DNA from: Desulfobulbaceae bacterium UBA2775 | GTDB taxonomy: Bacteria > Desulfobacterota > Desulfobulbia > Desulfobulbales > Desulfocapsaceae | Length of the DNA stretch: 23,223 bases | Direction of reading: 5' to 3' | Assembly: GCA_002352445.1 (NCBI GenBank) | Contig: DEIL01000266.1 | Span: 1 to 23,223, forward strand | In this document: positions 14,427 through 22,350 of the stretch, piece after piece | Layout of the letters: each line of letters begins with the position of its first letter | Numbering within the stretch: the first letter of the stretch is position 1 | Made by a program: the position numbers and the translations under genes | Notes under the pieces: generated by a model | What the model was told of the DNA's origin: nothing | What the model saw: the letters and a program-made list of their open reading frames with translations, nothing else | Database searches by the model: none

Positions 14427-15197
14427 TTATCCAGGGTTCTGCCTGGCCAGGAGCTGTTGGTGAATGGTCTCAATTTTCTGTCGATAGACCTCCCCTGATA
14501 TTTTTGCTCCCTTCAATCCTCCTCGTAAATTGATTTCGGTCAGCCAGTATTCACCTTTTCGGGTGAGCAGTAGATCGAGATGGGCATACGAAAACCTGCC
14601 CCGCTCCATTACCTTCCTGCAAAATGATACCTGTTTTTCACTGAGAGTAAAAGGTGTGGAAGTTCCACCGCAGTGAAGATTGTTTCTGAAATTGTGGGCG
14701 TTTCTTCGTTCATACGCCTCCAGGAAATCGTCGAGAATAATTACCCTGACATCTCTGCAGTCCGGTTTGAATGGTTGCACAACAAAGGGGAAGTCGAATG
14801 CTCTTCCGGTCACCTGATTATATATATCTTCGATATCAGAAAACAGATGAATTCCCAGTCCACTATTCTTTCGTTCACGTTTAAGGACGACCTGCTTAAT
14901 TTCCTGTTCCCGGTAGAGAGAAATAGTGTCAAGAAGGGTATGACTGTCGTATATGGCACAAGTGCCTGGCAGCATATAGTCACTGAAGAGCCTGGTCTGA
15001 AACACCTTAGATCGGCTGGCAAGCTGTGCCGTTGCTGAGGGAATGAGTGTTACTCCCCGCTCAGCAAGATCTGTAAGCAGATGTTCTTCGCCTGGTTTTA
15101 AGCGTATTCTGGTACAGATAACAGTAGATTCGGAGAGTTGGTTGTAATAGCGAAAAAGGGTGTCATTATCACATATGACTGAGGGAATGTTTTTCAA
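14427..15197 (-). CDS. RimK-like ATP-grasp ligase of unknown substrate
   Basis: 256 residues. ATP-grasp enzymes join a carboxylate to an amine or thiol through an acyl phosphate. ATP-binding Lys106 lies in VVLKRERKNSGLGI (103-116) and FVVQPFKPDCRDVRVIILDD (138-157) carries the second strand set. Arg171-Asn172-Asn173 precedes the NLHCGG turn, and metal ligands Asp208 and Glu221-x-Asn223 lie in HLDLLL and TEINLRGG. These match the RimK/LysX/YheCD group. The N-terminal 75 residues are a short pre-ATP-grasp domain. The start is TTG at 15197, five bases after the bactofilin stop, with no Shine-Dalgarno, so translational coupling is likely. As third gene after an M23 peptidase and a bactofilin, a role in the cell envelope (for example modifying a peptide or peptidoglycan precursor) is plausible but unproven. 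Confidence 0.8.
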   Translation of the reverse strand: MKNIPSVICDNDTLFRYYNQLSESTVICTRIRLKPGEEHLLTDLAERGVTLIPSATAQLASRSKVFQTRLFSDYMLPGTCAIYDSHTLLDTISLYREQEIKQVVLKRERKNSGLGIHLFSDIEDIYNQVTGRAFDFPFVVQPFKPDCRDVRVIILDDFLEAYERRNAHNFRNNLHCGGTSTPFTLSEKQVSFCRKVMERGRFSYAHLDLLLTRKGEYWLTEINLRGGLKGAKISGEVYRQKIETIHQQLLARQNPG

Positions 15198-15202
15198 TAG
15201 GT

Positions 15203-15637
15203 CTACTTTGTGGGTGAATCTGTGTTTGGCGCAGCTGGTACGCTTTTTCCCGGTGTTGTTTTTGTTCCTCCGGAGGTTGTTTTTATTTCACCCTCAATAG
15301 CCGCGCCGGGTTCGACAGTTAAGTTTTCTGCCACCAGTTTCCCGTGGATGTGACAGTCTTTTCTGGCAGTGAGCATGCCGGCTTTAACGTTTCCCTCAAG
15401 AGTGCCGTAGCAGTTGAATGAGGTGACTGAAATGTCTCCGGTAACCTTGCCAGTTTCACTGAGAATCAGGTGCTCACCCTCAATATTACCGTTAATTTCC
15501 CCGTCGATCCGGGTCTTTCCTTTAAAAGAGATCTCTCCCCTGACAGTCATACTCTTATCGATAATTGAGGAGATGGCCTCGTTTTCAACTTTCTGCATTT
15601 CCTGTTCGACATTATCTGATTTCCCGAATATGGCCAT
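15203..15637 (-). CDS. Bactofilin
   Basis: 144 residues. Bactofilins polymerise into nucleotide-free beta-helical filaments that act as scaffolds for cell-wall enzymes. The central domain (about 29-118) shows the repeating short strands with glycine turns, such as RGEISFKGKTRIDGEINGNIEG, split here as 33-41 and 42-54, then GKVTGDISV and GTLEGNVKAG. The N-terminus (1-28) is hydrophilic with a possible membrane-targeting start MAIFGK. The C-terminal 25 residues are a disordered Thr/Pro/Lys tail. The ATG follows the peptidase stop by one base, and GGAG inside the last codons of the peptidase is the ribosome binding site, so the two are co-translated. Bactofilin next to an M23 peptidase is a widespread arrangement tied to cell shape. 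Confidence 0.93.
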   Translation of the reverse strand: MAIFGKSDNVEQEMQKVENEAISSIIDKSMTVRGEISFKGKTRIDGEINGNIEGEHLILSETGKVTGDISVTSFNCYGTLEGNVKAGMLTARKDCHIHGKLVAENLTVEPGAAIEGEIKTTSGGTKTTPGKSVPAAPNTDSPTK

Positions 15638-15638
15638 T

Positions 15639-16568
15639 TTATTTTTTCTCCGGCAAGGCAGAGTTGGATTTCACTAAGCTGGCAATTTCCATAAATTTAT
15701 ATGGATTGATCGGTTTTTTGTCGAGAGAGACTTCATAATGCAAATGAGATCCGGTTGATCGGCCTGTGTTTCCAACAAGTCCGATGACCTGGCCTCTCTT
15801 TATCCGTTCCCCCTTTTTGACAAGGTAAGTTTTCAGGTGGGCAAAACCGGTTGTGTAGCCATTGCCATGGTCAATGAGGATATACTTACCGTATCCACCA
15901 TTCCGGAAAATTCTTTTAACAGTACCGTCGGCAGTCGCCTGGATTTTGTCTCCGCTTTTTCCGCTGAAGTCAATGCCGGAATGAAAAGCATTTTTGTTGT
16001 TGACAGGATCCTTACGTTTGCCAAAACGTGAAGTGATTGCTCCCTGGACAGGTCTGCCTAACGGGAGATGTTGTAATATTTTCAGGTATCTATCAGTCCT
16101 GTAGAGGAGATCGTCCAGCGTTGTCTCCTGTTGTTCAATGAAAGGGCCACCGCTGTGTTTTGTTCCTACCTGTTTATTCACAGAGTGATTAATACCGATG
16201 GTATCCATGACTTTTTCAATCAACTCGTTTCGTTCATTGAGTTCACTGACCGTTGTGGACATCATTGCCTTCTCTTCTTTAAAAGCGGTGAGCTGTGAGG
16301 TGAGTTTGAGTCTCTCTGTTTCGCTGATTTTTTTATGATTGGCTATAGACTTCTCATTGATTTTGAGCTGTTGCTGCAACTCAGACAATCTGGAGGAGAA
16401 GGTACGATTTTTTGAGAAAAGGGAGATGGAGAAAACACTGGTGACAGCTAGAAGGAGGAGGATGAGAACTGCCCCTGTAAAAAGTAAGCGGAGTGTTTTC
16501 CAGGTGCTGGGAAACCGGATTATTTTTCCCGTGTCTCTGGCAATGATAATATGTAACTGTTCTCTCAT
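15639..16568 (-). CDS. M23-family peptidoglycan endopeptidase, membrane-anchored
   Basis: 309 residues from ATG 16568; a TTG at 16580 would add four residues but has no better ribosome site. A short cytoplasmic stretch (about 1-24) precedes one membrane helix (about 28-50, LLFTGAVLILLLLAVTSVF). A coiled-coil periplasmic region (about 56-120) follows, then an LytM/M23 domain (about 170-300). Zinc ligands are seen in FHSGIDFSG (His196, Asp200 in this numbering) and SHLHYEV (His277), with AHLKTY (His244) as the further active-site histidine. The full zinc and catalytic set is present, so it should be an active D,D-endopeptidase rather than a LytM-factor activator. It leads a three-gene operon with bactofilin and an ATP-grasp ligase; the bactofilin probably positions it. 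Confidence 0.9.
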   Translation of the reverse strand: MREQLHIIIARDTGKIIRFPSTWKTLRLLFTGAVLILLLLAVTSVFSISLFSKNRTFSSRLSELQQQLKINEKSIANHKKISETERLKLTSQLTAFKEEKAMMSTTVSELNERNELIEKVMDTIGINHSVNKQVGTKHSGGPFIEQQETTLDDLLYRTDRYLKILQHLPLGRPVQGAITSRFGKRKDPVNNKNAFHSGIDFSGKSGDKIQATADGTVKRIFRNGGYGKYILIDHGNGYTTGFAHLKTYLVKKGERIKRGQVIGLVGNTGRSTGSHLHYEVSLDKKPINPYKFMEIASLVKSNSALPEKK

Positions 16569-16878
16569 CTTAAAATCCAAAAATGTTGTGAATATGGTAA
16601 ACAGAAAGTAGTATGGCTTTCGTCAAAAGGTCATTCAAAGTTACACATGGCTAAGTCAAAAAGTTGCCAAGAACTTGAAAAAATTAATATAGCTTATACT
16701 ATCAGAATATTAAATAATCAACAATAAAAGTAGTTCCTCTTGAATATGAAACTTATCTGAACTGCTTGTATATGCTGAATTTTTTAAATAGAGATCGAGT
16801 CTTACCAGATATCTAAAATCATCTTTAAAATGTGTTTGATGTCGGCTCTTACTGTCAACCAATCTGTTCCGGTGTGTT
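16569..16878. other. Divergent intergenic region between the M23 operon and the ABC-F gene
   Basis: This 310-bp AT-rich stretch contains no supported gene. A solitary end of the dispersed repeat lies at 16647-16663. On the plus strand TATACT (16695-16700) looks like a -10, but the TTGAAA before it (16675-16680) is only 14 bp away, so I do not call a promoter. The minus-strand promoter of the M23 operon must also lie here and I could not place it. Confidence 0.4.
16647..16663. repeat. Solitary end of the dispersed repeat
   Basis: ATGGCTAAGTCAAAAAG matches the right-hand end (read on the other strand) of the copies at 77-133 and 10565-10689. I see no partner end within 200 bp, so this is probably a decayed or deleted copy. 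Confidence 0.5.
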
Positions 16879-18726
16879 ATGTCTAATCTCATCAACTGCC
16901 AGTCGCTTTCTAAATCTTTTGGTGCTCAGACTCTGTTTACCTCTATTAATCTGGCTATTGCCAGGGGTGATAAAATTGGGATTATAGGTCCGAATGGTTC
17001 GGGGAAATCTACCCTGTTGAAGATTATCTGCGGCCTTGAAGAGCCTGATGATGGAAAAATTCTTTTCCGAAAACATATACGCTCGAGTTACCTGCCCCAG
17101 ACCGATCTGTTTGATGAAGAGGCAGGGGCAGCAGACAACCTGCTCCACTCCCTTCAGGGGCAGAACCTTGAAGAGAGTGAGAAGAGCAATTTGGTTTTTA
17201 CCCTGCTCAGTCGGGCCGAGTTTGCAGATAGCGGGATCCCTGTCAGATTGTTGTCTGGAGGGTGGCGTAAACGTTTGTCCATATGCCGATCATTACTGCT
17301 TTCTCCGGATGTTCTGGTCATGGATGAGCCTACTAATCATCTCGATATTGAGGGTATTCTCTGGTTGGAGAAGATGTTGTCCGGGGGGTTAGGGGGTGTG
17401 CCTGCCACATTTCTTCTTGTCAGTCATGACAGGTATTTTTTGGAAAGCTGCACCAACAGAATTGTTGAGCTGTCCGCAGTGTATCCGGAAGGTTCTTTTC
17501 AAGTGCAGGGCAGTTATACCAAATTTGTAAAAGAGCGGCATCATTTTCTTAAAGGACAGTTGCAGGAAGAAGAACGTTTGTCCAATAAGGTCAGGAGGGA
17601 AACAGAGTGGTTACAGCGTGGCCCTAAGGCAAGAGCCACTAAGGCGAAATTTCGGATCGATGGGGCTCACAAAATGCAGGATGATCTTGCTGAAGTTAAG
17701 GCACGAAACAGAGCTTCATCCCGGGTACAGCTGGATTTTGATGCGACCGGGCGTAAAACAAAAAACCTGCTTGTCGCCAGGGGAATAACAAAATCGTATG
17801 GAGAACAGCCGCTGTTTACAGGTCTTGACATAACCCTGTCTCCCGGCAGCAGGCTCGGTCTGCTTGGCAGAAATGGCTGCGGCAAATCGACTCTGATGCA
17901 GATTCTGGCCGGTGGTGGGAGTGACGATGCAGGATTGGACTCCGGTCAAATTAAGGTAGCTGATAATGTCCAGATTGTTAGTTTTGATCAGAGCAGGAAG
18001 GCTATAGATCCAGTTGTTACACTACGGAGGGCTCTGGCTCCTGAGGGTGATTCAATTATGTATCGCGGCCGGTCATTGCATGTCGTCTCCTGGGCTAAGA
18101 AATTCCTTTTTCAGGTAGATCAACTTGAAACTCCAGTTGGACAACTTTCCGGCGGGGAGCAGGCACGTATACTGATTGCAGGGTTGATGCGTCAACCTGC
18201 AGATATTCTGCTGCTGGATGAGCCCACCAATGATCTTGATATAGCTTCTCTCGATGTGCTTGAAGCGAGTCTCCTCGATTTTCCCGGAGCGCTTGTTCTT
18301 GTGACTCATGACCGTTTTCTGCTTGACCGGGTGTGCCACCGGATACTCGGTTTTGGAGGATCGGACGAGGTGGCCTATTACGCGGAGTATAAGCAATGGC
18401 TGCAAGATCTGCGCTCACAGGAGAAGATGAAAGACGGTCCGCAAAAGTTGAGTGCGGCGACTGATAAGAAGAAGGGTATAGCAAAACCCAGAAAGAAAGG
18501 TCATCTGTCCTATATGGATCAGCGGGAATATGATCAGATGGAGGAGAAGATCAGTGCTCTTGAAAGCCGGATAGAAGAGCTGCAACAGAAGATGGAGCGG
18601 ACAGAAGTCGTATCCGATTCGGCAAAACTTGGCGAGTGCTGGCAGGAACTTGAAACAACCCGGAGCGATGTGGAGAAACTGTATACTCGCTGGGACGAGC
18701 TGGAGACAATGAAGAATAAGGAGTGA
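16879..18726 (+). CDS. uup: ABC-F ATPase, Uup type
   Basis: 615 residues with two ABC nucleotide-binding domains and no membrane segment, the ABC-F layout of ribosome-associated ATPases. NBD1: Walker A GPNGSGKS at 37-44, signature LSGGWRKR near 124, Walker B DEPTNHLD near 149. NBD2: GRNGCGKS near 330, signature LSGGEQAR, Walker B DEPTNDLD. The linker between them is short, with RRETEWLQRGPKARATKAK, as in Uup/EttA relatives. The C-terminal 80 residues form a basic region then a coiled coil (MEEKISALESRIEELQQK), the Uup-type DNA/RNA-binding tail. In E. coli, Uup affects transposon precise excision and ribosome assembly or rescue; antibiotic resistance by target protection is not indicated. It converges with the threonine aldolase gene (23 bp gap containing a small hairpin). 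Confidence 0.88.
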   Translation: MSNLINCQSLSKSFGAQTLFTSINLAIARGDKIGIIGPNGSGKSTLLKIICGLEEPDDGKILFRKHIRSSYLPQTDLFDEEAGAADNLLHSLQGQNLEESEKSNLVFTLLSRAEFADSGIPVRLLSGGWRKRLSICRSLLLSPDVLVMDEPTNHLDIEGILWLEKMLSGGLGGVPATFLLVSHDRYFLESCTNRIVELSAVYPEGSFQVQGSYTKFVKERHHFLKGQLQEEERLSNKVRRETEWLQRGPKARATKAKFRIDGAHKMQDDLAEVKARNRASSRVQLDFDATGRKTKNLLVARGITKSYGEQPLFTGLDITLSPGSRLGLLGRNGCGKSTLMQILAGGGSDDAGLDSGQIKVADNVQIVSFDQSRKAIDPVVTLRRALAPEGDSIMYRGRSLHVVSWAKKFLFQVDQLETPVGQLSGGEQARILIAGLMRQPADILLLDEPTNDLDIASLDVLEASLLDFPGALVLVTHDRFLLDRVCHRILGFGGSDEVAYYAEYKQWLQDLRSQEKMKDGPQKLSAATDKKKGIAKPRKKGHLSYMDQREYDQMEEKISALESRIEELQQKMERTEVVSDSAKLGECWQELETTRSDVEKLYTRWDELETMKNKE

Positions 18727-18746
18727 AGGCATCGTGCCCCATGCCT
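18727..18746. other. Small hairpin between two convergent genes
   Basis: AGGCAT (18727-18732) and ATGCCT (18741-18746) can pair over an 8-nt loop in the gap between the ABC-F and threonine aldolase genes. It lacks a T-run on either strand, so at best it is a weak shared terminator. Confidence 0.25.
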
Positions 18747-18749
18747 GCC

Positions 18750-19775
18750 TTATTTCTTCAAATTCTCAAAAAAGTGATGGATCTCATTTAAAACAAGATG
18801 AATATCATCACTGGTGATATTCAGGTGGGTAACCAGCCTGGTCGTTTTTCCAGCCGAGATGAGAATGTTCTTTTCCTGTAAAAAAGTGGCGAGTTGTTGG
18901 GCTCTATCCTCTGCCACAGAGAAAAAGACCATGTTGGTCTGGGCTTTGTTATGTTCTACTGTGACTTCTTTTATTTCGCCTAATCCCCTGGCGAGCATAT
19001 GGGCATTTTCATGATCTTCTGCCAGGCGACCAATATTGTTTTGTAGAGCGTAGATCCCGGCTGCGGCAATAATGCCCGCCTGACGCATACCACCTCCAAC
19101 CATCTTACGCCATTTTCTCGCTTCGGTAATAAGTTCAGCCGGGCCGCACAGCAGGGATCCTACAGGGGCTCCCAGTCCCTTGGACAGGCAGATGGATGCA
19201 GAGTCGAAGTGTCGGGTGATCTCCTTAATCTCCACATTTTGTTCGACCACAGCGTTAAAGAGCCTGGCTCCGTCGAGGTGAAGTTTAAGATTTTTTTCTC
19301 TGGCAAAGTCACCTGCTCTTTGCAGATAGCCAGGGGGAAGGGGTTTGCCGTTTTGGCTATTTTCCAGACAGAGGAGACGGGTTCTGGCAAAATGGATATC
19401 GTCCGGTTTAATTTTTTCTGCAACTTTTTTCAGATCAAGCGTTGAATCCTCTTCAAATTCTATGGGCTGGGGCTGGATGCTGCCTAGAACAGCGGCTCCG
19501 CCACCCTCATATTTATATGTGTGCGCCTGTTGACCGACTATATACTCATCACCCCGTCTGCAGTGTGACATGATACCTATGAGATTGGCCTGGGTGCCGC
19601 TGGTGGCAAAGATCCCTTTCTCAAAGTCAAGTAATTCAGCTCCCATTTTCTCGAGCCTGTTCACAGTGGGGTCGTCGCCGTAAACATCATCACCTACCTG
19701 CGCCCGGGCCATAACTTCCCGCATCTCTTGACTGGGCCTGGTGACGGTGTCGCTTCGGAAATCGATAGTTCTCAT
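18750..19775 (-). CDS. ltaE: Low-specificity L-threonine aldolase
   Basis: 341 residues, normal for this PLP fold-type I enzyme, which cleaves L-threonine or allo-threonine to glycine and acetaldehyde. The start IDFRSDTVTRPSQEMREVM (4-22) is the family signature. The PLP-Schiff-base lysine is Lys199 in SICLSKGLGAPVGS, and the cofactor aspartate is in HLDGARLFNA (Asp168, Arg171). AAGGA lies 8 nt before ATG 19775. It is divergent from the DNA ligase gene. Beyond providing glycine or degrading threonine, I see no link to its neighbours. Confidence 0.94.
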   Translation of the reverse strand: MRTIDFRSDTVTRPSQEMREVMARAQVGDDVYGDDPTVNRLEKMGAELLDFEKGIFATSGTQANLIGIMSHCRRGDEYIVGQQAHTYKYEGGGAAVLGSIQPQPIEFEEDSTLDLKKVAEKIKPDDIHFARTRLLCLENSQNGKPLPPGYLQRAGDFAREKNLKLHLDGARLFNAVVEQNVEIKEITRHFDSASICLSKGLGAPVGSLLCGPAELITEARKWRKMVGGGMRQAGIIAAAGIYALQNNIGRLAEDHENAHMLARGLGEIKEVTVEHNKAQTNMVFFSVAEDRAQQLATFLQEKNILISAGKTTRLVTHLNITSDDIHLVLNEIHHFFENLKK

Positions 19776-19789
19776 ATCATTGTTCCTTA

Positions 19790-19818
19790 TTGTGGTTGCG
19801 GAAAAAACATATTAAAAT
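19790..19818 (+). promoter_or_regulatory. Candidate promoter of the DNA ligase gene
   Basis: TTGTGG (19790-19795) and TAAAAT (19813-19818, five of six) stand 17 bp apart. The transcript would start near 19825. This would exclude translation from the in-frame TTG at 19790 and supports a start at ATG 19847 (AGGA just before) or ATG 19889 (AAGGA just before). Confidence 0.4.
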
Positions 19819-19846
19819 TCTGTTGTCGGACAAGCTCCTAGGAAAG

Positions 19847-21853
19847 ATGACATATTTACATGAGACTCCAGAAAAAACGAAGGAAAAAATGAAGCAATTG
19901 AGCTGGGAACAAAAATCGATCCTTGCAGAGGCCGGGTATAGCCTGAAATATCTTACGGAGAAACAGGCAATTGCAATCGCCCGGGAGGAAATTGATATTC
20001 AAACTGTAGGAGACGATGGGTTGGTTGAGTTTCTTGTTCTGGCTAATCTCCTTTATCGCGGCGGTGCCCAACTGGTTACAGATGCCGGGTATGATTTTAT
20101 TTTTTTGGCAGAGCTGAAAAGGCGGAATCCCGATCATCCTTTTTTGCAGGAGGTAGAACCTGAACCTGTACAGGTCAGAAAGACCGTGAAGCTACCCGTT
20201 CGTATGTTTTCAACTGATAAAGCATACGATTTTGCCGCCGTGCAACGCTGGGCCAACCGAATAAAGAAAGCGGCAGTTGAAAACGGGTTGGCTTTTGATA
20301 CTCAGATTTTTAAAGCGACCCCCAAACTTGACGGATTTGCCGCATATGATGATGGGAAGAAATTGTATACCAGGGGAGACGGCAGGCGGGGAACTGACAT
20401 AACCAGAGTCTTTGAACGTGGTTTACGGGTGGCAGCAGACGGCGACCGGGGCATGGGTGCCGGGGAAATAGTTGTGAGTCGCAGCTATTTCAGGGAAAAT
20501 CTTGCGGACTATTTTGATAACTCCAGGAATTTTCAGGCGAGTCTTATTAAAGAAAAGGAGCTTGAGCCACCTGCAGCAGAGGCGATCAGGCATGGTGAAG
20601 CTGTATTTTTCCCTTTCTCTTTATTGCCGAGTTGGCATGGCGTTTGGGGAGAGCTTGCAGACGGGTTTGATGAAATTATTGATGGGCTCTGGGAGCTGGT
20701 CGATTATGATATCGACGGAGTTGTCCTGGAGATTGTAGATAATAAGATAAAAAATTCCATGGGAGCGACCCGGCATCATCATCGATGGCAAATTGCCTTT
20801 AAAAAGAATACTGAAACTGCTGAAGTAGAGGTGTTGGCGGTAATCCCCCAGACCTCCCGTTCGGGCAGAGTGAATCCTGTCGCAGAGATTGAAGCCACAA
20901 AACTGAGTGGAGCCCTGATCAAAAGGGTTACTGTTCATCATTATAGTATGGTGCGGCAGAAGGGGGTAGGCCCCGGGGCCATCATCAGGTTGTCGCGAAG
21001 CGGGGAGGTAATACCCAAGATAGAGGAAGTTCTTGTGCCGGTTCAGCCCCAAATTCCCACAACTTGTCCGAGTTGCGGTTCCGATCTGATCTGGGACAAT
21101 GATTTTCTCCGCTGCATTAACAATATGAACTGCCCTGCGCAGATTACCCATTCTATTGGCCATTTTTTTAAGACTCTGGGAAATATTGACGGCTTTGGCC
21201 CCGCCACCATTAATAGAATCTATCGCCATGATATCAGTACTATCCCGGAAATATATGCTCTTATGGAAAAAGATTATGTGAATATTGGTTTTGGCCCTAA
21301 ACAGGCGGAAAATTTGGTGGCGCAATTGCAGAGAAGCAGGAGTGAACAGATAGAAGACTGGCGGTTTCTTGCGGCATTCGGGGTGTACAGAATGGGGCCG
21401 GGTAATTGCGAGAAACTTCTCTCAATGCACCCGCTGGAAAAAGTATTTGAACTGACAAAAGATGACGTGATGGCCATAAAGGGTTTTAAAGAGAAGACTG
21501 CTGATGCAGTGGTGGATGGTATGCGGGCAATTTCTTCACTTTTTGATACGCTTTATGGGCTTGGCTTTAATTTATCCAAGACTCCTGTTGCAGTCCCCCA
21601 GGAAGAAATGAAGAAACTCCCATTGCAGGGCAAACGCATTGTCTTTAGCGGAACAATGCAGCAGGGGAGGCGAGATGATATGAAAAAACAGGCAAAGATG
21701 CTGGGGGCAAAGATAGGCAGTTCCATCACCCGTAAGACAGACATGCTTGTTACAGGTATGAAGGTTGGGGCGGTAAAGCTGAAAAAGGCTGACGATTTTG
21801 GGGTGAAGGTGGTTAGTGAATTGGAGTATTTAAAGCTGATTGCATCGAAATGA
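19847..21853 (+). CDS. Divergent NAD+-dependent DNA ligase with BRCT domain
   Basis: 668 residues from ATG 19847 (ATG 19889 is also possible). It follows the LigA domain order. NMN-binding Ia region: YRGGAQLVTDAGYD (70-83), where the usual Tyr-His pair is Tyr-Arg and one residue is deleted. Adenylation domain: motif I KLDG with nucleophile Lys160, then TRGDGRRGTDITR (175-187), GEIVV (Glu207), DIDGVV, and HRWQIAFK ending in Lys319. OB fold follows. Four-cysteine zinc finger: Cys407, Cys410, Cys423, Cys429. Helix-hairpin-helix region about 445-565. BRCT domain about 590-668. All catalytic residues are kept, so it should be active, but identity to standard LigA looks low throughout, with a variant NPRN motif (DNSRN). 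It may be a second, specialised ligase beside an ordinary LigA elsewhere, or the only one. Confidence 0.85.
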   Translation: MTYLHETPEKTKEKMKQLSWEQKSILAEAGYSLKYLTEKQAIAIAREEIDIQTVGDDGLVEFLVLANLLYRGGAQLVTDAGYDFIFLAELKRRNPDHPFLQEVEPEPVQVRKTVKLPVRMFSTDKAYDFAAVQRWANRIKKAAVENGLAFDTQIFKATPKLDGFAAYDDGKKLYTRGDGRRGTDITRVFERGLRVAADGDRGMGAGEIVVSRSYFRENLADYFDNSRNFQASLIKEKELEPPAAEAIRHGEAVFFPFSLLPSWHGVWGELADGFDEIIDGLWELVDYDIDGVVLEIVDNKIKNSMGATRHHHRWQIAFKKNTETAEVEVLAVIPQTSRSGRVNPVAEIEATKLSGALIKRVTVHHYSMVRQKGVGPGAIIRLSRSGEVIPKIEEVLVPVQPQIPTTCPSCGSDLIWDNDFLRCINNMNCPAQITHSIGHFFKTLGNIDGFGPATINRIYRHDISTIPEIYALMEKDYVNIGFGPKQAENLVAQLQRSRSEQIEDWRFLAAFGVYRMGPGNCEKLLSMHPLEKVFELTKDDVMAIKGFKEKTADAVVDGMRAISSLFDTLYGLGFNLSKTPVAVPQEEMKKLPLQGKRIVFSGTMQQGRRDDMKKQAKMLGAKIGSSITRKTDMLVTGMKVGAVKLKKADDFGVKVVSELEYLKLIASK

Positions 21854-21869
21854 CGCTTGCTGTCGGACA

Positions 21870-21883
21870 TTTTACGACGCCAT
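21870..21883. repeat. Solitary end of the dispersed repeat
   Basis: TTTTACGACGCCAT is the reverse complement of the ATGGCGTCGTAAAA end. It lies 17 bp after the ligase stop. No partner end is visible upstream or downstream, so it is probably the remains of a copy. Confidence 0.5.
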
Positions 21884-21948
21884 CATTTAAAGGGCATTAT
21901 AAAAAACCAGTTCCCGAGCCACCTCTTCTCTGCCTGGTTTCAGTCTAT

Positions 21949-22137
21949 TTATTTTGGAGGCACCAGCAGTTCACCATTTTTTGCAATATTTTCATGCACC
22001 ACCTCATCTATAAAGATAAGTACAGACTCCGGAGGCTTGTTGGCTTCTCTGGCGATCACATCAGTCACTCCTCGACTGATTTTTCCCTTTTGTTCTTTAG
22101 TTAGACTGCCTGCAACTCGAATATTAACGTATGGCAT
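21949..22137 (-). CDS. 4-oxalocrotonate tautomerase-family protein
   Basis: 62 residues, the length of the small 4-OT subunits. The start is ATG 22137, not the in-frame ATG 22143: AGGAG stands 7 nt before it, and this start puts proline directly after methionine (MPYVNIRV). Removal of Met exposes the N-terminal Pro1 that acts as catalytic base in this family. Other residues differ: where 4-OT has Arg11 and Arg39, this has Leu11 and Leu39, so the substrate is not likely to be 4-oxalocrotonate. The segment VLIFIDEVVHENIAKNGELL is typical of the broader, functionally unassigned tautomerases. It is alone, convergent with the ligase gene and divergent from the hydrogenase protease gene. Confidence 0.85.
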   Translation of the reverse strand: MPYVNIRVAGSLTKEQKGKISRGVTDVIAREANKPPESVLIFIDEVVHENIAKNGELLVPPK

Positions 22138-22350
22138 GGTCATTCTCCTGAAGTAAAGTATTTTCCCGGCATTACTTTATGAGGTCTGTTGCGATCTCAT
22201 GAGACACCTTATCTTTTTTCCTTGTGTTTATAAAGCTGATTTTTCCGGCAGGAAGGGTGGATACGAATTCACTATCCGGATAATTGCCTTGAAGTTGAGC
22301 GTATCTGCTGTTATTTTTACCTGAATATTAACTCAAGCACTGTTTGCACA
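22138..22350. other. Divergent intergenic region before the hydrogenase operon
   Basis: This 213-bp region separates the tautomerase gene from the hydrogenase protease gene. A 7-bp inverted repeat TAAAGTA (22154-22160) / TACTTTA (22173-22179) with 12-bp spacing is close to the tautomerase start. I found no convincing sigma-70 or sigma-54 promoter for the plus-strand operon. Confidence 0.35.

Noticed and set aside
14012..14473. 153-codon open frame opposite dsrC
   Set aside because: It covers dsrC and its terminator on the other strand and has no domain or start signals.
16879..18726. ABC-F protein as an antibiotic-resistance (ribosome-protection) factor
   Set aside because: The inter-domain linker is short and the C-terminal coiled coil is of the Uup housekeeping kind, unlike resistance ABC-F proteins with long interdomain arms.
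19790..19846. TTG start that would lengthen the DNA ligase by 19 residues
   Set aside because: It overlaps the likely promoter, leaves 14 bp to the divergent ltaE start, and has no ribosome site; the added residues match nothing in LigA.
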